A stretch of 64,000 nt of DNA from Owenia fusiformis (taxonomy: Eukaryota > Annelida > Polychaeta > Sabellida > Oweniidae). A program made the position numbers and the translations under genes. Below, in pieces: positions 32,311-43,427 of this stretch; position 1 is the first letter of the stretch, and the number at the start of each line of letters is the position of its first letter. The notes under the pieces are model-generated. The model ran no database searches. It was not told where the DNA came from and saw nothing but the letters and a program-made list of their open reading frames with translations. The stretch covers positions 11,552,150 to 11,616,149 of the forward strand of contig CAIIXF020000002.1 of the NCBI GenBank assembly GCA_903813345.2, read 5' to 3'.

Positions 32311-33892
32311 GTATATAATAAAACCTGTCTTAAGTGGAACACCTTTAGTACCTTTAAAAGTGTTCTACTAGGGAGGTGTTCAGTTTATAGAGGTTCATTT
32401 GGTACCTTTAAAAGTGTTCCCCAGCCTATTGACAGGTATAGCAGGCGTATACCAAAAGTATACCTCATTTACACCTCACTTACAGGTATATACCAAAAGT
32501 ACGCCTCATTTTTCAGGTATTCTTGAGGCGTATACCAAATCAAAACCTCATTTACTTTAACATTTTCATTATATACCTCATTTCCAGGCGTATGTACCAA
32601 AAGTGCGCCTCAAAAACTTATACATTTTCATTATATACCTCATTTCAAGGCGTATATACTAAAAGTGCGCCTCAAAAACTTACACATTTTCATTATATAC
32701 CTTATTTACAGGCGTATATACCAAAAGTGCGCCTTAAAAACTCTAATGATTAAATCTACAGATAGATATACCAAAAGTACGCCTCAAAAACTTAGAGAAT
32801 TTGCAAGCAATATATTTCCGAAAAATTTTCCATTTTTAGCATAGTATTTGATTAGGATCATAAGAGAGACAGATTATATATTGGATAAACAGACCAATAA
32901 ATTGTCCTTTCAACTCCTCAATGGCGTCTTATCAAAAATTGTTAAAAAATAATCAAAAAGCCTGGGAGACCTAAAGTAAGATGCCTGAAAATAATAAAAA
33001 TTCAAAATATGGTAAAATTTAAAATATAAAACAAAAATACAATATATCGAAAATTGACATATAATTTATATAAGAATATTACGTAATTTTTGCTGCATCA
33101 TTTTAAAGTTTTCATAGACCTGTATCTTATTAATGAGACAAGCTATTGCTAGAAAACAACAAAGCAATTCAAACTAAATGTACAACTCATTTAATTATGG
33201 AGGTTACTACATTTACCAAACACTTTCCTCATAACAACTAAGAAATAAAACTATACCAACAAACTAGGTATGTACCTCTTATCAGGCGTATACCTGAAAA
33301 GTAGGTATTTACCAATAATAAGCCCTAGTTGCTGCCCCAATAAATCAATATGATAGGAATAGTATACCTCTTAACAGGCGATACCTGAAAAGCAGGTATA
33401 TATCAAAATAATACCTATAAAACAGGTATAATGAGGCGTATACCTGACATGAGGCGTATACCTGATATGAGGTATATACCTGATATGAGGCGTATACCAA
33501 TACTGCGCCTCTAGGTATACTATTGGTATAATTAGCATAATTGAAACGCGCCTGCCTATGGGATTTTAACACAGGACTGCGCCTGTAAATTGCGCCTAAA
33601 GTACGCCTCATGAGTATACCAAAACTGCGCCTCAAAAGTATACCTAAACTGCGCCTCACTATAGGCTGGGTCTACTAGGGAGATGTTCAGTTTATAGAGG
33701 TTCATTTAGTACCTTTAAAAGTGTTCTACTAGGGAGGTGTTCAGTTTATAGAGGTTCATTTAGTACCTTTAAAAGTGTTCCACTAGGGAGGTGTTCAGTT
33801 TATAGAGGTTCATTTAACATTTAGTCAGTTGGTCTTGAGACTATGAAAAGTGGTCAACTTACAGAGGGGTTCCACTTTACAGGTTTAACTGT
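32311..33892. mobile_element. outer TIR element with 54-bp repeats, split by a nested element
   Basis: Left end AAACCTGTCTTAAGTGGAAC and right end GTTCCACTTTACAGGTTTAA are inverted. The right end reads on to CTG-TA, like a pogo/Tc1 end. Inside are 54-base units (TCTACTAGGGAGGTGTTCAG ... TTTAAAAGTGT), one on the left and three on the right, at 33671, 33725 and 33779. The array is cut by the 1.25-kb insertion at 32420-33670. Confidence 0.7.
32420..33670. mobile_element. nested CCCAGCCTAT-ended element, 1251 bp
   Basis: CCCAGCCTAT and ATAGGCTGGG are exact inverted ends. Left flank AAAAGTGTTC and right flank TCTACTAGGG rejoin to the intact 54-base unit seen next door (GTGTTCTACTAGGG), which pins the insertion point; the duplication is at most TC. 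Both sub-terminal regions are filled with GGCGTATACC(A/T) and GCGCCTC motifs (32440-32790, 33270-33660), and the middle ~450 bases are AT-rich and plain. Frames over the repeats (for example one reading RRSLGILLRRSFGIL) are artefacts. Confidence 0.85.
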
Positions 33893-33954
33893 ACATCTAT
33901 ATCATAGGTATCAGTATCCTATATTAGGATATTGATGTGAACAAAGTCTCTATT

Positions 33955-34140
33955 TAATTTAAGCAGCCAAAACCAAGAATCCCCCTGGCCAAAAATACTT
34001 TCAAAATCATGCAGTTTTTTACATTTTGAGTACTTTTTAAGTGATCTTGGCCATTTTTGGACCAAAATTATCAAAAGTAAATCCCCTTGGCATTTAAAAA
34101 AAAAAGTGAACCCCTTGGGAAAAGCTGGCTGTGGACCTGG
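33955..34140. mobile_element. diverged relative of the 204-bp MITE
   Basis: Shares CCCCCTGGCCAAAAATA, TTCAAAATCATG(C/G)AGTTTTT, GGCCATTTTTGGACCAAAAT and GTGAACCCC..GGGAAAAGCTGGCT with the copies at 19.1 and 46.8 kb. Ends are worn and no duplication is visible. Confidence 0.75.
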
Positions 34141-34239
34141 CATGCCCTTGACAAAGTTTGATCATGTCTTATCTATAGGAAAACAGTTTATCTGCCTCTA
34201 GTCAGATCGACTGACAAAACAACTTTTTTTTGGGTTTTT

Positions 34240-34322
34240 GAGTTGGCAGAGAGGGCTTGAGCGCCGGCACATTCAGGCTAGGCGATTGGGCGCCGTAACC
34301 ACGAGGTTGCGAGTTCAGTCAT
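34240..34322 (+). ncRNA. degenerate tRNA-derived SINE head (candidate)
   Basis: TGGCAGAGAGG (34244-34254) fits the Pol III A box exactly, and CGTAACCACGAGGTTGCGAG followed by TTCAGTC lies at the right distance for a B box but is diverged. The layout matches tRNA-related SINE 5' regions. No poly(A) tail or duplication was identified. Confidence 0.35.
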
Positions 34323-34839
34323 AAAATACAAGTGCCTTGATGGATAGGATGGAACTGTGCATTAATGTTACAAGTAATAATTTCTATATGTGGCCAATGA
34401 TACCCTCATATTTCCGATGGCAACATTTTGTTCTTTATTCAGTTTTTATATTCATATCTGTACAATTATTCATATTTATGACGGTGACATATTGTCAGAA
34501 AATAGCAATAAAACAAGAATCAAGAACCACTTTGATCTCAAAGAGGCAGACTCACGATGGGGGTATCAGAATACAAGAATCTTTTTAGAGGTAGAATCGT
34601 GACCAGTTGCAAATAGATGCTTATTGTCTGTGGGAAAGATCAAACATGTTCCCATGATCTTAATTGATTAACACGAACACCAGGTCCTAGGTATATTGCA
34701 ATTTGAATTTGACAAGTACATATATATTATTATGTGACAAAAGCTATAAAGGACATATTATCTCATTTGTGTGATATGGAAAGCATTAGTAATTGATTGA
34801 AGGTCATGGTGTATGTTACAAATCAAAGGGTTTTTGTCA

Positions 34840-34955
34840 TTGTTATGGTCTCCAAAGTTTTGGTGTTGCGGTTAGTAGTTAATGTTTGGTGTTTGCCATT
34901 TGGTGTTTGTCATCTGTTACAAAATGGCATGTGGTGACATTTGCATATTAATGCC
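34840..34955. mobile_element. GTCACCAC-ended dispersed repeat, copy 3
   Basis: TTGTTATGGTCTCCAAAGTT, then TTTGGTGTTxG-type repeats, then TCTGTTACAAAATGGCATG and GTGGTGACAT: the same block order as at 57.7 kb and, inverted, at 7.2 kb. Confidence 0.65.
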
Positions 34956-35443
34956 TCATTATAACATTGCTTTACCAAGTTTTTACTAATAAGGTAGCCA
35001 TTTTGATATGTTTTTGTTTCATGCTATAATTCCAAGAGCAATAATATGAGTCATTTTTTGGATCTTCTACATTTAAGAACATGTTCATGAAAACACACAC
35101 ATTATTTTCTGACAATGGTGGCCATTTTGAAAAATGATGACTGGCAGTCTTATCTTAAGACAGTCTATGTGATTTGCAGTTATATAGGCCTAGTTTTATG
35201 TGGTAATTTGAAGCAAAGCTTGCCTTTCTCAAATATAATCATTATATTATAAACCAAACTGTGTCACTGTGACATATTATTAGGAGTGAAATCAGATCTT
35301 AATGTGTGCATGTGATTGTAAAGTATATGATCAATATTAATATAAAGTATGATATGGAGCATCAGAATGATGAGGGACTTTATTTTATGTTTTCCATAAG
35401 ATATGATGATCTACATATTTATAATTGTCAGTGATATTGCCAG
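34956..35443. other. spacer, nothing recognised
   Basis: AT-rich; no feature supported apart from TGGCCATTTTGA motifs shared with the 41-kb element. Confidence 0.4.
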
Positions 35444-35449
35444 AGAGGT

Positions 35450-37337
35450 TGATGATCTACTTATTGTCAGTGCTGTTGTCTGGGGCTAATGATCTGTATA
35501 TGGCATGTCAGTGCTGTTGCCTGGGGTTAATGATCTACATATGGCATGTCAGTGCTGTTGCCTGGGGCTAATGATCTGTATATGGCATGTCAGTGCTTTT
35601 GCCTGAGGTTAATGATCTGAATATGGCATGTCAGTGCTGTTGCCTGGGGCTAATGATCTGTATATGGCATGTCAGTGCTTTTGCCTGGGGTTAATGATCT
35701 GTATATGGCATGCCAGTGCTGTCGCCTGGAGTTAATGATCTACATATGGCATGTCAGTGCTGTTGCCTGGGGCTAATGATCTGTATATGGCATGTCAGTG
35801 CTTTTGCCTGAGGTTAATGATCTGAATATGGCATGTCAGTGCTGTTGCCTGGGGCTAATGATCTGTATATTGCATGTCAGTGCTTTTGCCTGGGGTTAAT
35901 GATCTGTATATGGCATGCCATTGCTGTTGCCTGGGGCTAATGATCTGTATATGGCATGTCAATGCTTTTGCTGGGGTTAATGATCTGTATATGGCTTGCC
36001 AGTGTTGTTGCCACGGGTTAGTGATATGTATATGGCATGTCAGTGCTGTTGCCTGGAGTTAATGATCTACATATGGCATGCCAGTGTTGTTGCCTGGAGT
36101 TAATGATCTGTATATGGCATGTCAGTGCTGTTGCCTGGGGTTAATGATCTGTATATTGCATGTCAGTGCTGTTGCCTGGAGTTAATGATCTACATATGGC
36201 ATGCCAGTGTTGTTGCCTGGAGTTAATGATCTGTATATGGCATGCCAGTGCTGTTGCCTGGGGTTAGTGATATGTATATGGCATGTCAGTGTTGTTGCCT
36301 GGAGTTAATGATCTACATATGGCATGCCAGTGTTGTTGCCTGGAGTTAATGATCTGTATATGGCATGCCAGTGCTGTTGCCTGGGGTTAATGATCTGTAT
36401 ATTGCATGTCAGTGCTGTTGCCTGGAGTTAATGATCTACATATGGCATGCCAGTGTTGTTGCCACGGGTAAATGATCTGTATATTGCATGTCAGTGCTGT
36501 TGCCTGGAGTTAATGATCTACATATGGCATGTCAGTGCTGTTGCCTGGAGTTAATGATCTGTATATTGCATGTCAGTGCTGTTGCCTGGAGTTAATGAAC
36601 TACATATGGCATGTCAGTGCGGTTGCCTGGAGTTAATGATCTGTATATTGCATGTCAGTGCTGTTGCCTGGAGTTAATGATCTACATATGGCATGCCAGT
36701 GTTGTTGCCACGGGTAAATGATCTGTATATTGCATGTCAGTGCTGTTGCCTGGAGTTAATGATCTACATATGGCATGTCAGTGCTGTTGCCTGGAGTTAA
36801 TGATCTGTATATTGCATGTCAGTGCTGTTGCCTGGAGTTAATGAACTACATATGGCATGTCAGTGCTGTTGCCTGGAGTTAATGATCTGTATATTGCATG
36901 TCAGTACTGTTGCCTGGAGTTAATGATCTACATATGGCATGTCAGTGCTGTTGCCTGGGGTTAATGATCTGTATATTGCATGTCAGTGCTGTTGCCTGGA
37001 GTTCATGATCTACATATGGCATGCCAGTGCTATTGCCTGGGGCTAATGATCTGTATATGGCATGCCAGTGCTGTTGCCTTGGGCTAATGATCTGTATATG
37101 GCATGCCAGTGCTGTTGCCTGGGGCTAATGATCTGTATATGGCATGTCAGTGCTGTTGCCTGAGGCTAATGATCTGTATATGGCATGTCAGTGCTGTTGC
37201 CTGGGGTTAATGATCTACATATGGCATGTCAGTGCTGTTGCCTGGGGTTAATGATCTGTATATGGCATGCCAGTGCTGTTGCCTGGGGCTAATGGTCTGT
37301 ATATTGCATGTCAGTACTGTTGCTAATTGGCTAATGA
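35450..37337. repeat. 41-bp satellite, ~46 copies, with 246-bp higher-order unit
   Basis: Unit ATGGCATGTCAGTGCTGTTG plus CCTGG(G/A)G(C/T)TAATGATCTGTAT. Variants differ at few sites (GTATAT/ACATAT, GGCATG/TGCATG, GGGGC/GGAGT). Within 36.42-36.9 kb two rare variants recur at exactly 246 bases (GCCACGGGTA at 36461 and 36707; AATGAACTAC at ~36597 and ~36843), i.e. a six-unit higher-order repeat. Any open frame here is a by-product. Confidence 0.97.
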
Positions 37338-37566
37338 CCATCCCTGAAGTTTCCTCATTTAGTATATGATTTATTTATATAGAAATGTAAGAAATGTATA
37401 TAATTCTATATTGGCTAAACAGGATAAAGCAGATATTTTTCATTGTGGATATAATAAGGCATTGATTAGTATCTCTAGCTGCATAAATTATCAGTATAAA
37501 TGTTACATTTATATTCTGCTCCAAAGTTGTAAATGTAAATAATGCAGTAATAACAATATATCATTA

Positions 37567-38480
37567 AGGTCAGGGTGCATGATGGGAAATTTTCTGCATT
37601 CCTCAATTGACCTTTTGCGATCAGAATTCAGGAATTTTGTTTATGGATACTGTTGTCACGTATTTCGTCTTATTGGTATGACGTCATATAGAAATGATAT
37701 TAGACATGATGGAATCACGAAATGGCGGACACGTGGCAGTTTTGAGCTAAAAATATTGTCGTTTCTTATATAAAAACCATGGGTCGGATATTTACCAGGT
37801 ATGCCGATTTGACTAGATCATGAGTATGTCTATATATGCGAAGTTTGGGTGAAATTCATACTAAACATCGATGCCTATAAGCGCCCCCCGTTTTTGTCAA
37901 AATCGGGGGGGCGCTAAACCGCTATCTAAATCATGTCAGTAAGACCTTAGACTTGGTATGTGCTTAGCATGAATATTGATCTAGTCAAAATGAACGCTTT
38001 CGTGAAAAATAAATCAATAAAGCACGAAATATAGAAGATAATCTCTCAAAATCAAGCATCTAAAGCTGGGTGACCTAATTGTGACGTCACTAAAAGACAG
38101 AATCCATTCGGTGATCGCAAATCATCAATTGAGTCACATGTTATTTTTCAAACAAGAATCACTCCTTCCCCACATTGTCTATATCTTCCAGTTTTGCACA
38201 AATAGTGCACTTGTGTGCCTAGAAAAGACTTGTGAGAAGAATGTTTTGATAAAGTGTATAAAAACAAGAAAATTCAGTGAAAATTTTCAGAAATCTTTTT
38301 CACTGAATTTTCTCGTTTTTTATACATTTTACAAAACAAATCTTCTCACAAGTCTTTTCTAGGCACATAAGTGCACTCTTTGTGCAAACCTGGAAGAGGT
38401 AGACAATGTGGGGAAGGAGTTATTCTTGTTTGAAAAATAACATGTGACTCAATTGAGGAATGCAGAAAATTTCCTAACAT
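37567..38480. mobile_element. foldback transposon, ~0.9 kb, with near-full symmetry
   Basis: Left end GGAAATTTTCTGCATTCCTC (after GCATGATG) is mirrored by GAGGAATGCAGAAAATTTCC (before TAACATGC). Inside, TTTGACTAGATCA (37807) mirrors TGATCTAGTCAAA (37977), GCGCCCCCCG mirrors CGGGGGGGCGC (37880-37915), and 38126-38455 is a long hairpin. Practically the whole element is built of inverted pairs. Non-coding. Confidence 0.85.
38126..38455. repeat. ~155-bp-arm hairpin
   Basis: From CAATTGAGTCACATGTTATT on the left to AATAACATGTGACTCAATTG on the right the arms match almost base for base (including TGCCTAGAAAAGACTTGTGA / TCACAAGTCTTTTCTAGGCA). The loop is about 10 bases (~38285-38294). A transcript from either strand would be a long double-stranded RNA. 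Confidence 0.93.
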
Positions 38481-38786
38481 GCACTGGCCTCAAATGATCA
38501 GCTAGAAACATAGCAGAAACATAAATTCTAGTACCTTGTGTCATATAGCTTCATTTTGTTAGCATGACTCCTCTCCAAAAACCTCAAATATCTCAAAAAA
38601 CTTCGTATTTCAGGTACATTTATAGTTTTTTACAGGGAAAATAAAGTTTTAGCGTATCCTGGCTGTCTAATTAAAATGCATCTAGGATTGTAGGCTAATG
38701 CAGCATTTGTGAGAGATTAATTAAAACCAGCATATTGCCTTCATGAATTTCATCTATTTTTGAGACACATGTGTTTTATAATGTGC

Positions 38787-39210
38787 ATTATCCTACACTT
38801 AATGTACTAAATGTATAATAACATTAAAAAATAAATTTGATATTTATTGGCAAAATGAATAACCGGAGGATATCGTAACGATATACTCCGGGCGGAGGAT
38901 ATTGTGACGATATACTCTGGAAAACCCAATATGCGCCATGCGGAGGATATTGTGACGATATACTCCGCTTGTTGATTTCCCGCCAAATTGACTCTATTTG
39001 GTATGAAATTCATTTTGCAATGATATTATACATTTAGAACACTCCTTGTAAGTGTAGGATAATAAGAACATCCTATGATTTTTTCAGAATATCATTTTAA
39101 TCTACTCAGTGATATTGATATATGCACTCGTTCGCTTTGCTTTCTCGTGCAGATATCAATATCACCTCGTAGATAAAAATGATATTCCTCAAAATCATAG
39201 GATATCCTAT
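38787..39210. mobile_element. ATTATCCTACACTTA-ended foldback pair, unit 1
   Basis: ATTATCCTACACTTA and TAAGTGTAGGATAAT are exact inverted ends of a ~275-base element. It is followed by a second palindromic block (CCTATGATTTT ... AAAATCATAGG around GTGATATTGATAT / ATATCAATATCAC). The first element contains three short palindromes GGAGGATATYGTRACGATAT. The whole ~424-base composite is repeated directly afterwards. Confidence 0.85.
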
Positions 39211-39635
39211 AATTATCCTACACTTAGTGTACTAAATGTATAATAACATTAAAAAATAAATTTGATATTTATTGGCAAAATGAATATCCGGAGGATATCG
39301 TAACGATATACTCCGGGTGGAGGATATCGTGACGATATACTCCGGAAAACCCAATATGCGGAGGATATTGTGACGATATACTCCGCTTGTTGATTTCCCG
39401 CCAAATTGACTCTATTTGGCATGGAATTCATTTTGCAATGATATTATACATTTAGTTCACTCCTTGTAAGTGTAGGATAATAAGAACATCCAATGATTTT
39501 TTTCAGAATATCATTTTAATCTACTCGGTGATTTTGATAAATGCACTCATTCGCTTCGCTCTCTTGTGCAGATATCAATATCACCTCGTAGATAAAAATG
39601 ATATTCCTCAAAATCATAGGATATCCTATAATTAT
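39211..39635. mobile_element. ATTATCCTACACTTA-ended foldback pair, unit 2
   Basis: Near-identical tandem copy of 38787-39210, including the three CGGAGGATATCG-type palindromes (39288-39386) and the central TCGCTTCGCTCTCTTGTGC. The right inner palindrome ends at CATAGGATATCCTATAATTAT. Confidence 0.85.
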
Positions 39636-40269
39636 CTTACAGGTCATAAGGAACACAAAGGTTCAGCATTTTTTTGTACATTAAAAACAAAATGCTTAAT
39701 GCTTAACAAAAAATGTGTTTTACTGTTTTAAGGATTTTTAGATATCATATTTGTGATGATGAATTAAACATAAGTAATTCATAGAACGATTCGAATAATA
39801 ACGCCTTTTTTAACCTGGTTAGACATATTTATAAGAGTTTGACATAGAAAAAAATTTTCAAAATATTTTTGCCACCTGAATGATGTGACGATGAGGTCAC
39901 TTGGGTTGTACTGCAAAATATTTTTGATACGCTAAAACATTGAAGTGGCACATTAGATATGACATTTTATGATTGAAGTGTGTCAATTATTCAATATTTG
40001 TATTGGTGTTCAAAAGATAAAGCTTTTTGGAATTTGTAGTGGAATATTCAATGATTAAGAAATTAATGGGTTTGAATATTTGAGAAATGAAAAGTTGACA
40101 GCCTTTTTTTCAACTTTCAATGTTTTGTCTGTTAGTTGAAAATTGAAGGAGCTATACATGTATAATGATAAATAGATCAAGAGGCCATGTGATTTAAGAT
40201 TTGCAGTCATTATGAAATACCTTGTATATTACAAGGGCATAAACAGTATAAGGAGACATATCAGTGTTT
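39636..40269. other. intergenic, nothing recognised
   Basis: AT-rich unique sequence; no gene supported. Confidence 0.45.
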
Positions 40270-40825
40270 TCAGTAGGTTTGTCCAAGATTGCGTCCCGGG
40301 GACGTAACAATTTTCAAAAAATGTGTCTCCCCTCAAAAAAACTGCGTCCCTTGAAAAAATGTTCCCTGGAATTCAAAGTCATGCTTATATTCAACCATTA
40401 GAAACACATTTTTTTTCTTTGCATATTTCGAATTGCTTTAGTTAAGGGGGAAATATGCGCAAGGTTCAATTTTTTGGGTTCAGTTTCTTGCGCATGCACA
40501 TTCTTAAATGATCTCGTGATCGCACTTGACCAATAGAAAATGGTTTAAATCGGGTCTTCAGCAAGCGGCCAATCGTAAGACTCGTACTGATTACTGCTCG
40601 TATATCGAGTATTGGATAACTATTTGTCCTATCAGATGCCTCGTACTATTTCGAGCAGAAATCAACTTCTGGGAAGGAAACTTCGAAAGAAGTTTTTATT
40701 TCTTTTAGAAATAGAATTTCCTCCAATTGTTTAGTGGATTCACGAAGTGATTTACGAAATTCAAATTGCGTCCCAAAAACATAATTATTTTTTTAATTTA
40801 CGTCCACCCAATCTTGATTTACGTC
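40270..40825. mobile_element. candidate TIR element with GCGTCCC motifs
   Basis: CAAGATTGCGTCCCGGGGAC at left is mirrored imperfectly by TTTACGTCCACCCAATCTTG at right. Sub-terminal GCGTCCC and AACATAATT motifs recur. The interior has a 60-codon frame (40526-40708) without any recognisable motif; not called as a gene. Confidence 0.45.
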
Positions 40826-41221
40826 CTCTCCATTGAAGGATGCCATTAATGAAATCTTTGCATATGTAATAAGGGCATGAAGAGAGACAATATGTACTTG
40901 TATTTGTAGAAGGGCATGAAGAATCAGATAGATACAATACATAAGCATTGATCATTAGATGGTCTTCATCATTTAGATAACATAAGTAACTAGAATTTAT
41001 GGGGAGAATAGTTTTCCTGACTTTTATTACAGGATTGATGGCGGAGAACATTTAACATTGCCAGGGGACCTCATGTCAACTTTCAATGTTAGTTTTTTAT
41101 TTGGATTTCAGTTTCAGTCCATTGTTAAGGCCAGGTTCGGAGAATTAGAACAATCTTCCTTTTTGAATTTTTATTAATTAGCTATATATAATAGCTACTT
41201 GGTACCGATGAGGTATTGTTT

Positions 41222-42632
41222 TTTATCCCATTAAACAAAGTTCGGAGGGATATATGCCTCCATCCCTCCGTCTGTCCGTCTGTACATCCGTATGTCCATC
41301 CGTCCAGGTAATAACTCAAATACCATTGGCCCGATTTTGTTCATATTTTGTACACATATACCCTATGAGGATAGAAGTTCTGCTTAAAAGCCGATTTTCA
41401 AAATGGCCACTCATTTTAAAATGGCGGCCATTTTAGTGCCGATTTTACAGTAATTTAGGTGCAATATGTAAAACTGTAATAGCAATATGTTTTAAATGTA
41501 AAAATTATATAGGACATTAATAAAGCTAGAAATGTAGATATTAACCTTTACCATGCTGCCTTATTTCAGCAAATATTTCCCACGCAACTGGCTTATTTTT
41601 CAAAGAGTGCAAAAAATGATATGCCTGGACTAAATAATTAATATCTCAATAACTACTGAATGAATCTGGATAAAATTTTCACAAAGGGAAGATACAGTGG
41701 CCTGGCTCATGAAAAAAAATGTTCTCATGAATTTTTTCGTACATTAACACGACTGGGCATAAATATACCATGAATACTCCTCCGGAATCCGCCGCTCCGC
41801 CTCTTCGTCTGGTCAGAATCCAAATCTGAATTTGCAGCGATCGAATGTTCAATTTTTCAATTCAGAAAATATTCTAGTTCCTATTTTCGATGAATAAATC
41901 GGGCAATCTAATTGGACAATACGAATGGCGCGAAAAAGTAAAGTTTTTAAAAGTTTGAAATCGGGCGTACGGGTCCGCCGGCAGTTGTGAGAGACATTTT
42001 AGTCTCGGCGGACGCCCGCCGGCAGCACGCTAAAGGTTAAAGAAGCATATGGCAGCCATCTTGAAAAATGGCAGCCTTTACTCGTCATTTTACGATTTTT
42101 GCTGTAACTCGAAAAGTAGTGGAGCGATTTTGTTCATAGTTGGTATGTGAATTTTGGTTGAAGGCGGCCATTTTGAACTATAACTCGAAATGTATTTTAA
42201 TATAACTCGAAAAGTAGTGGAGCGATTTTGTTCATATTTGGTATGTGAATACTATAAGCATGTCACACTGTCTAATGACACTTTTGGTAGAAGGCGGCCA
42301 TTTAAACGTATTTTATTATAACTCAAAAAGTAGTAGAGCAATTTTGTTCATATTTGGTATGTGAATACCATAAGCATGGCACACTGTCTAATGATACTTT
42401 TGGTGGAAGCCGGCCATTTTAACATATTTTACTATAACTCGAAAAGTAGTGGAGCGATTCTGTTCATATTTGGTATGTGAATACTATAAGCATGGCACAC
42501 TGTCTAATAACACTTTTGGTAGAAGGTAGCCATCTTGAAAAATGGCTGCCATTTTTGCTATATATAAATATGCCAGCCATGGCTGTTCGATGGGATTTAC
42601 TACGCTTTGGCGTTGCTGTTGTCTAGTTTGTT
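41222..42632 (+). mobile_element. AGTTCGGAGGGATATAG element, long copy B
   Basis: Starts TATCCCATTAAACAAAGTTC-GGAGGGATAT, with CCGTCTGTCCGTC and ATAACTCAAATACCATTGG blocks. It ends TTCGATGGGATTTACTACGCTTTGGCG. The ends ATCCCATYRAA / TTCGATGGGAT are inverted. A 100-110-base sub-unit (ATAACTCGAAAAGTAGTGGAGCG ... GGCGGCCATTTT) is repeated four to five times (42100-42540). It is interrupted by a piggyBac-like insertion at 41545-42036. CCATTTT/AAAATGG motifs are frequent; non-coding. Confidence 0.8.
41545..42036. mobile_element. piggyBac-like deletion derivative, copy 1 (492 bp)
   Basis: TTAA flanks both ends (41541-41544, 42037-42040). Ends CCTTTACCATGCTGCC and GGCAGCACGCTAAAGG are inverted relatives. 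CCTTT ends and TTAA duplications fit piggyBac. It is in the opposite orientation to the copy at 50.1 kb and lacks ~190 internal bases present there (at the junction TTCCTATTTTCGATGAATAAAT). Sub-terminal GGCGGAC/GTCCGCC motifs are present near the right end. Nested in the AGTTCGGAGGG element. Confidence 0.88.
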
Positions 42633-43357
42633 AATGTTGGCCTGCCATAAGTAACCTTAGATATTCATGTACTATGCTGTGCACCGAGATTAACTTAATG
42701 ATATAAGAATGCGGATTTTGATTGTATGGGGTAAAAATGTCATCAGTGAAAAAAAAAACGTTTAAATACTTCAGGGCAAATTCACATCATATGCCTGGTA
42801 ATCAGAAAAAAATGAATGGAGGGGGAGTAGCTGATTTCTCCAAAAAAAATCAATGAATCTGCAAGATATATTTTCACAAGCAAGTTTACAAATAAATTGC
42901 TAAATGATTGGTACAAGATGTGGTAGAATCTGTTGATACCCTTCTAGTGTGTAACATGTATTTAAAAAGGCACAACATTAAATATGTGGAGGTCTATGTA
43001 CACAACCTGTTCTAAATTCTAATTGAATGCATAATCATCACATAGTGTATGATGTTTCTGTTTTTGAAAATAACTTATAACTTGTTGCAAAAATATAAAT
43101 CATGCAGTGTACAGAGGGTGGAGTAAAGTGATGGAGGATGGGAGTAATGAAAGATTATAGAATGATGAACAAATGGGGCAAATCTTGTGTAGAAATACTT
43201 ACGATAAATGTGTCATTTCAAAGATTTTTCATTGAATTTGCTTCGATCGGTGCCGGCGATACGATTTTGGAAAGGTTTCTAAATGAAGAACGTGACGTCA
43301 CTTCCGAATCATAGCATTCAAATTAAGTAGCGTTTAATTACTTCCACTCTCCACTAG
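42633..43357. other. intergenic, nothing recognised
   Basis: AT-rich; no supported feature upstream of the tRNA-like gene. Confidence 0.45.
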
Positions 43358-43427
43358 GACACGGTGGTGTAGGGGTAGAGTCCTCGCTTAGCATGCGGGA
43401 GGCCCGGGTTCGAATCCCCCACCCGCC
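43358..43427 (+). tRNA. tRNA-Ala(AGC)-like gene, degenerate acceptor stem
   Basis: Box A TGGTGTAGGGG (43365-43375) and box B GGTTCGAATCC (43407-43417) fit Pol III consensus. The anticodon arm CTCGC-TTAGCAT-GCGGG is perfect, giving AGC (Ala). TTTTT follows directly at 43428, a Pol III terminator. The acceptor (GACACGG against ACCCGCC), the D stem and the outer T-stem pairs do not pair properly, so this may be a tRNA pseudogene or the head of a tRNA-derived SINE rather than a working tRNA. Confidence 0.6.

Noticed and set aside
33345-33659. Arg/Tyr-rich repeating minus-strand frame
   Set aside because: Translation of GGCGTATACC/GCGCCTC sub-terminal repeats in a non-autonomous transposon.
35874-36062. 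Cys/Trp-rich 62-codon frame
   Set aside because: Produced by the 41-base satellite; the unit length is not a multiple of three and the frame is broken in most copies.
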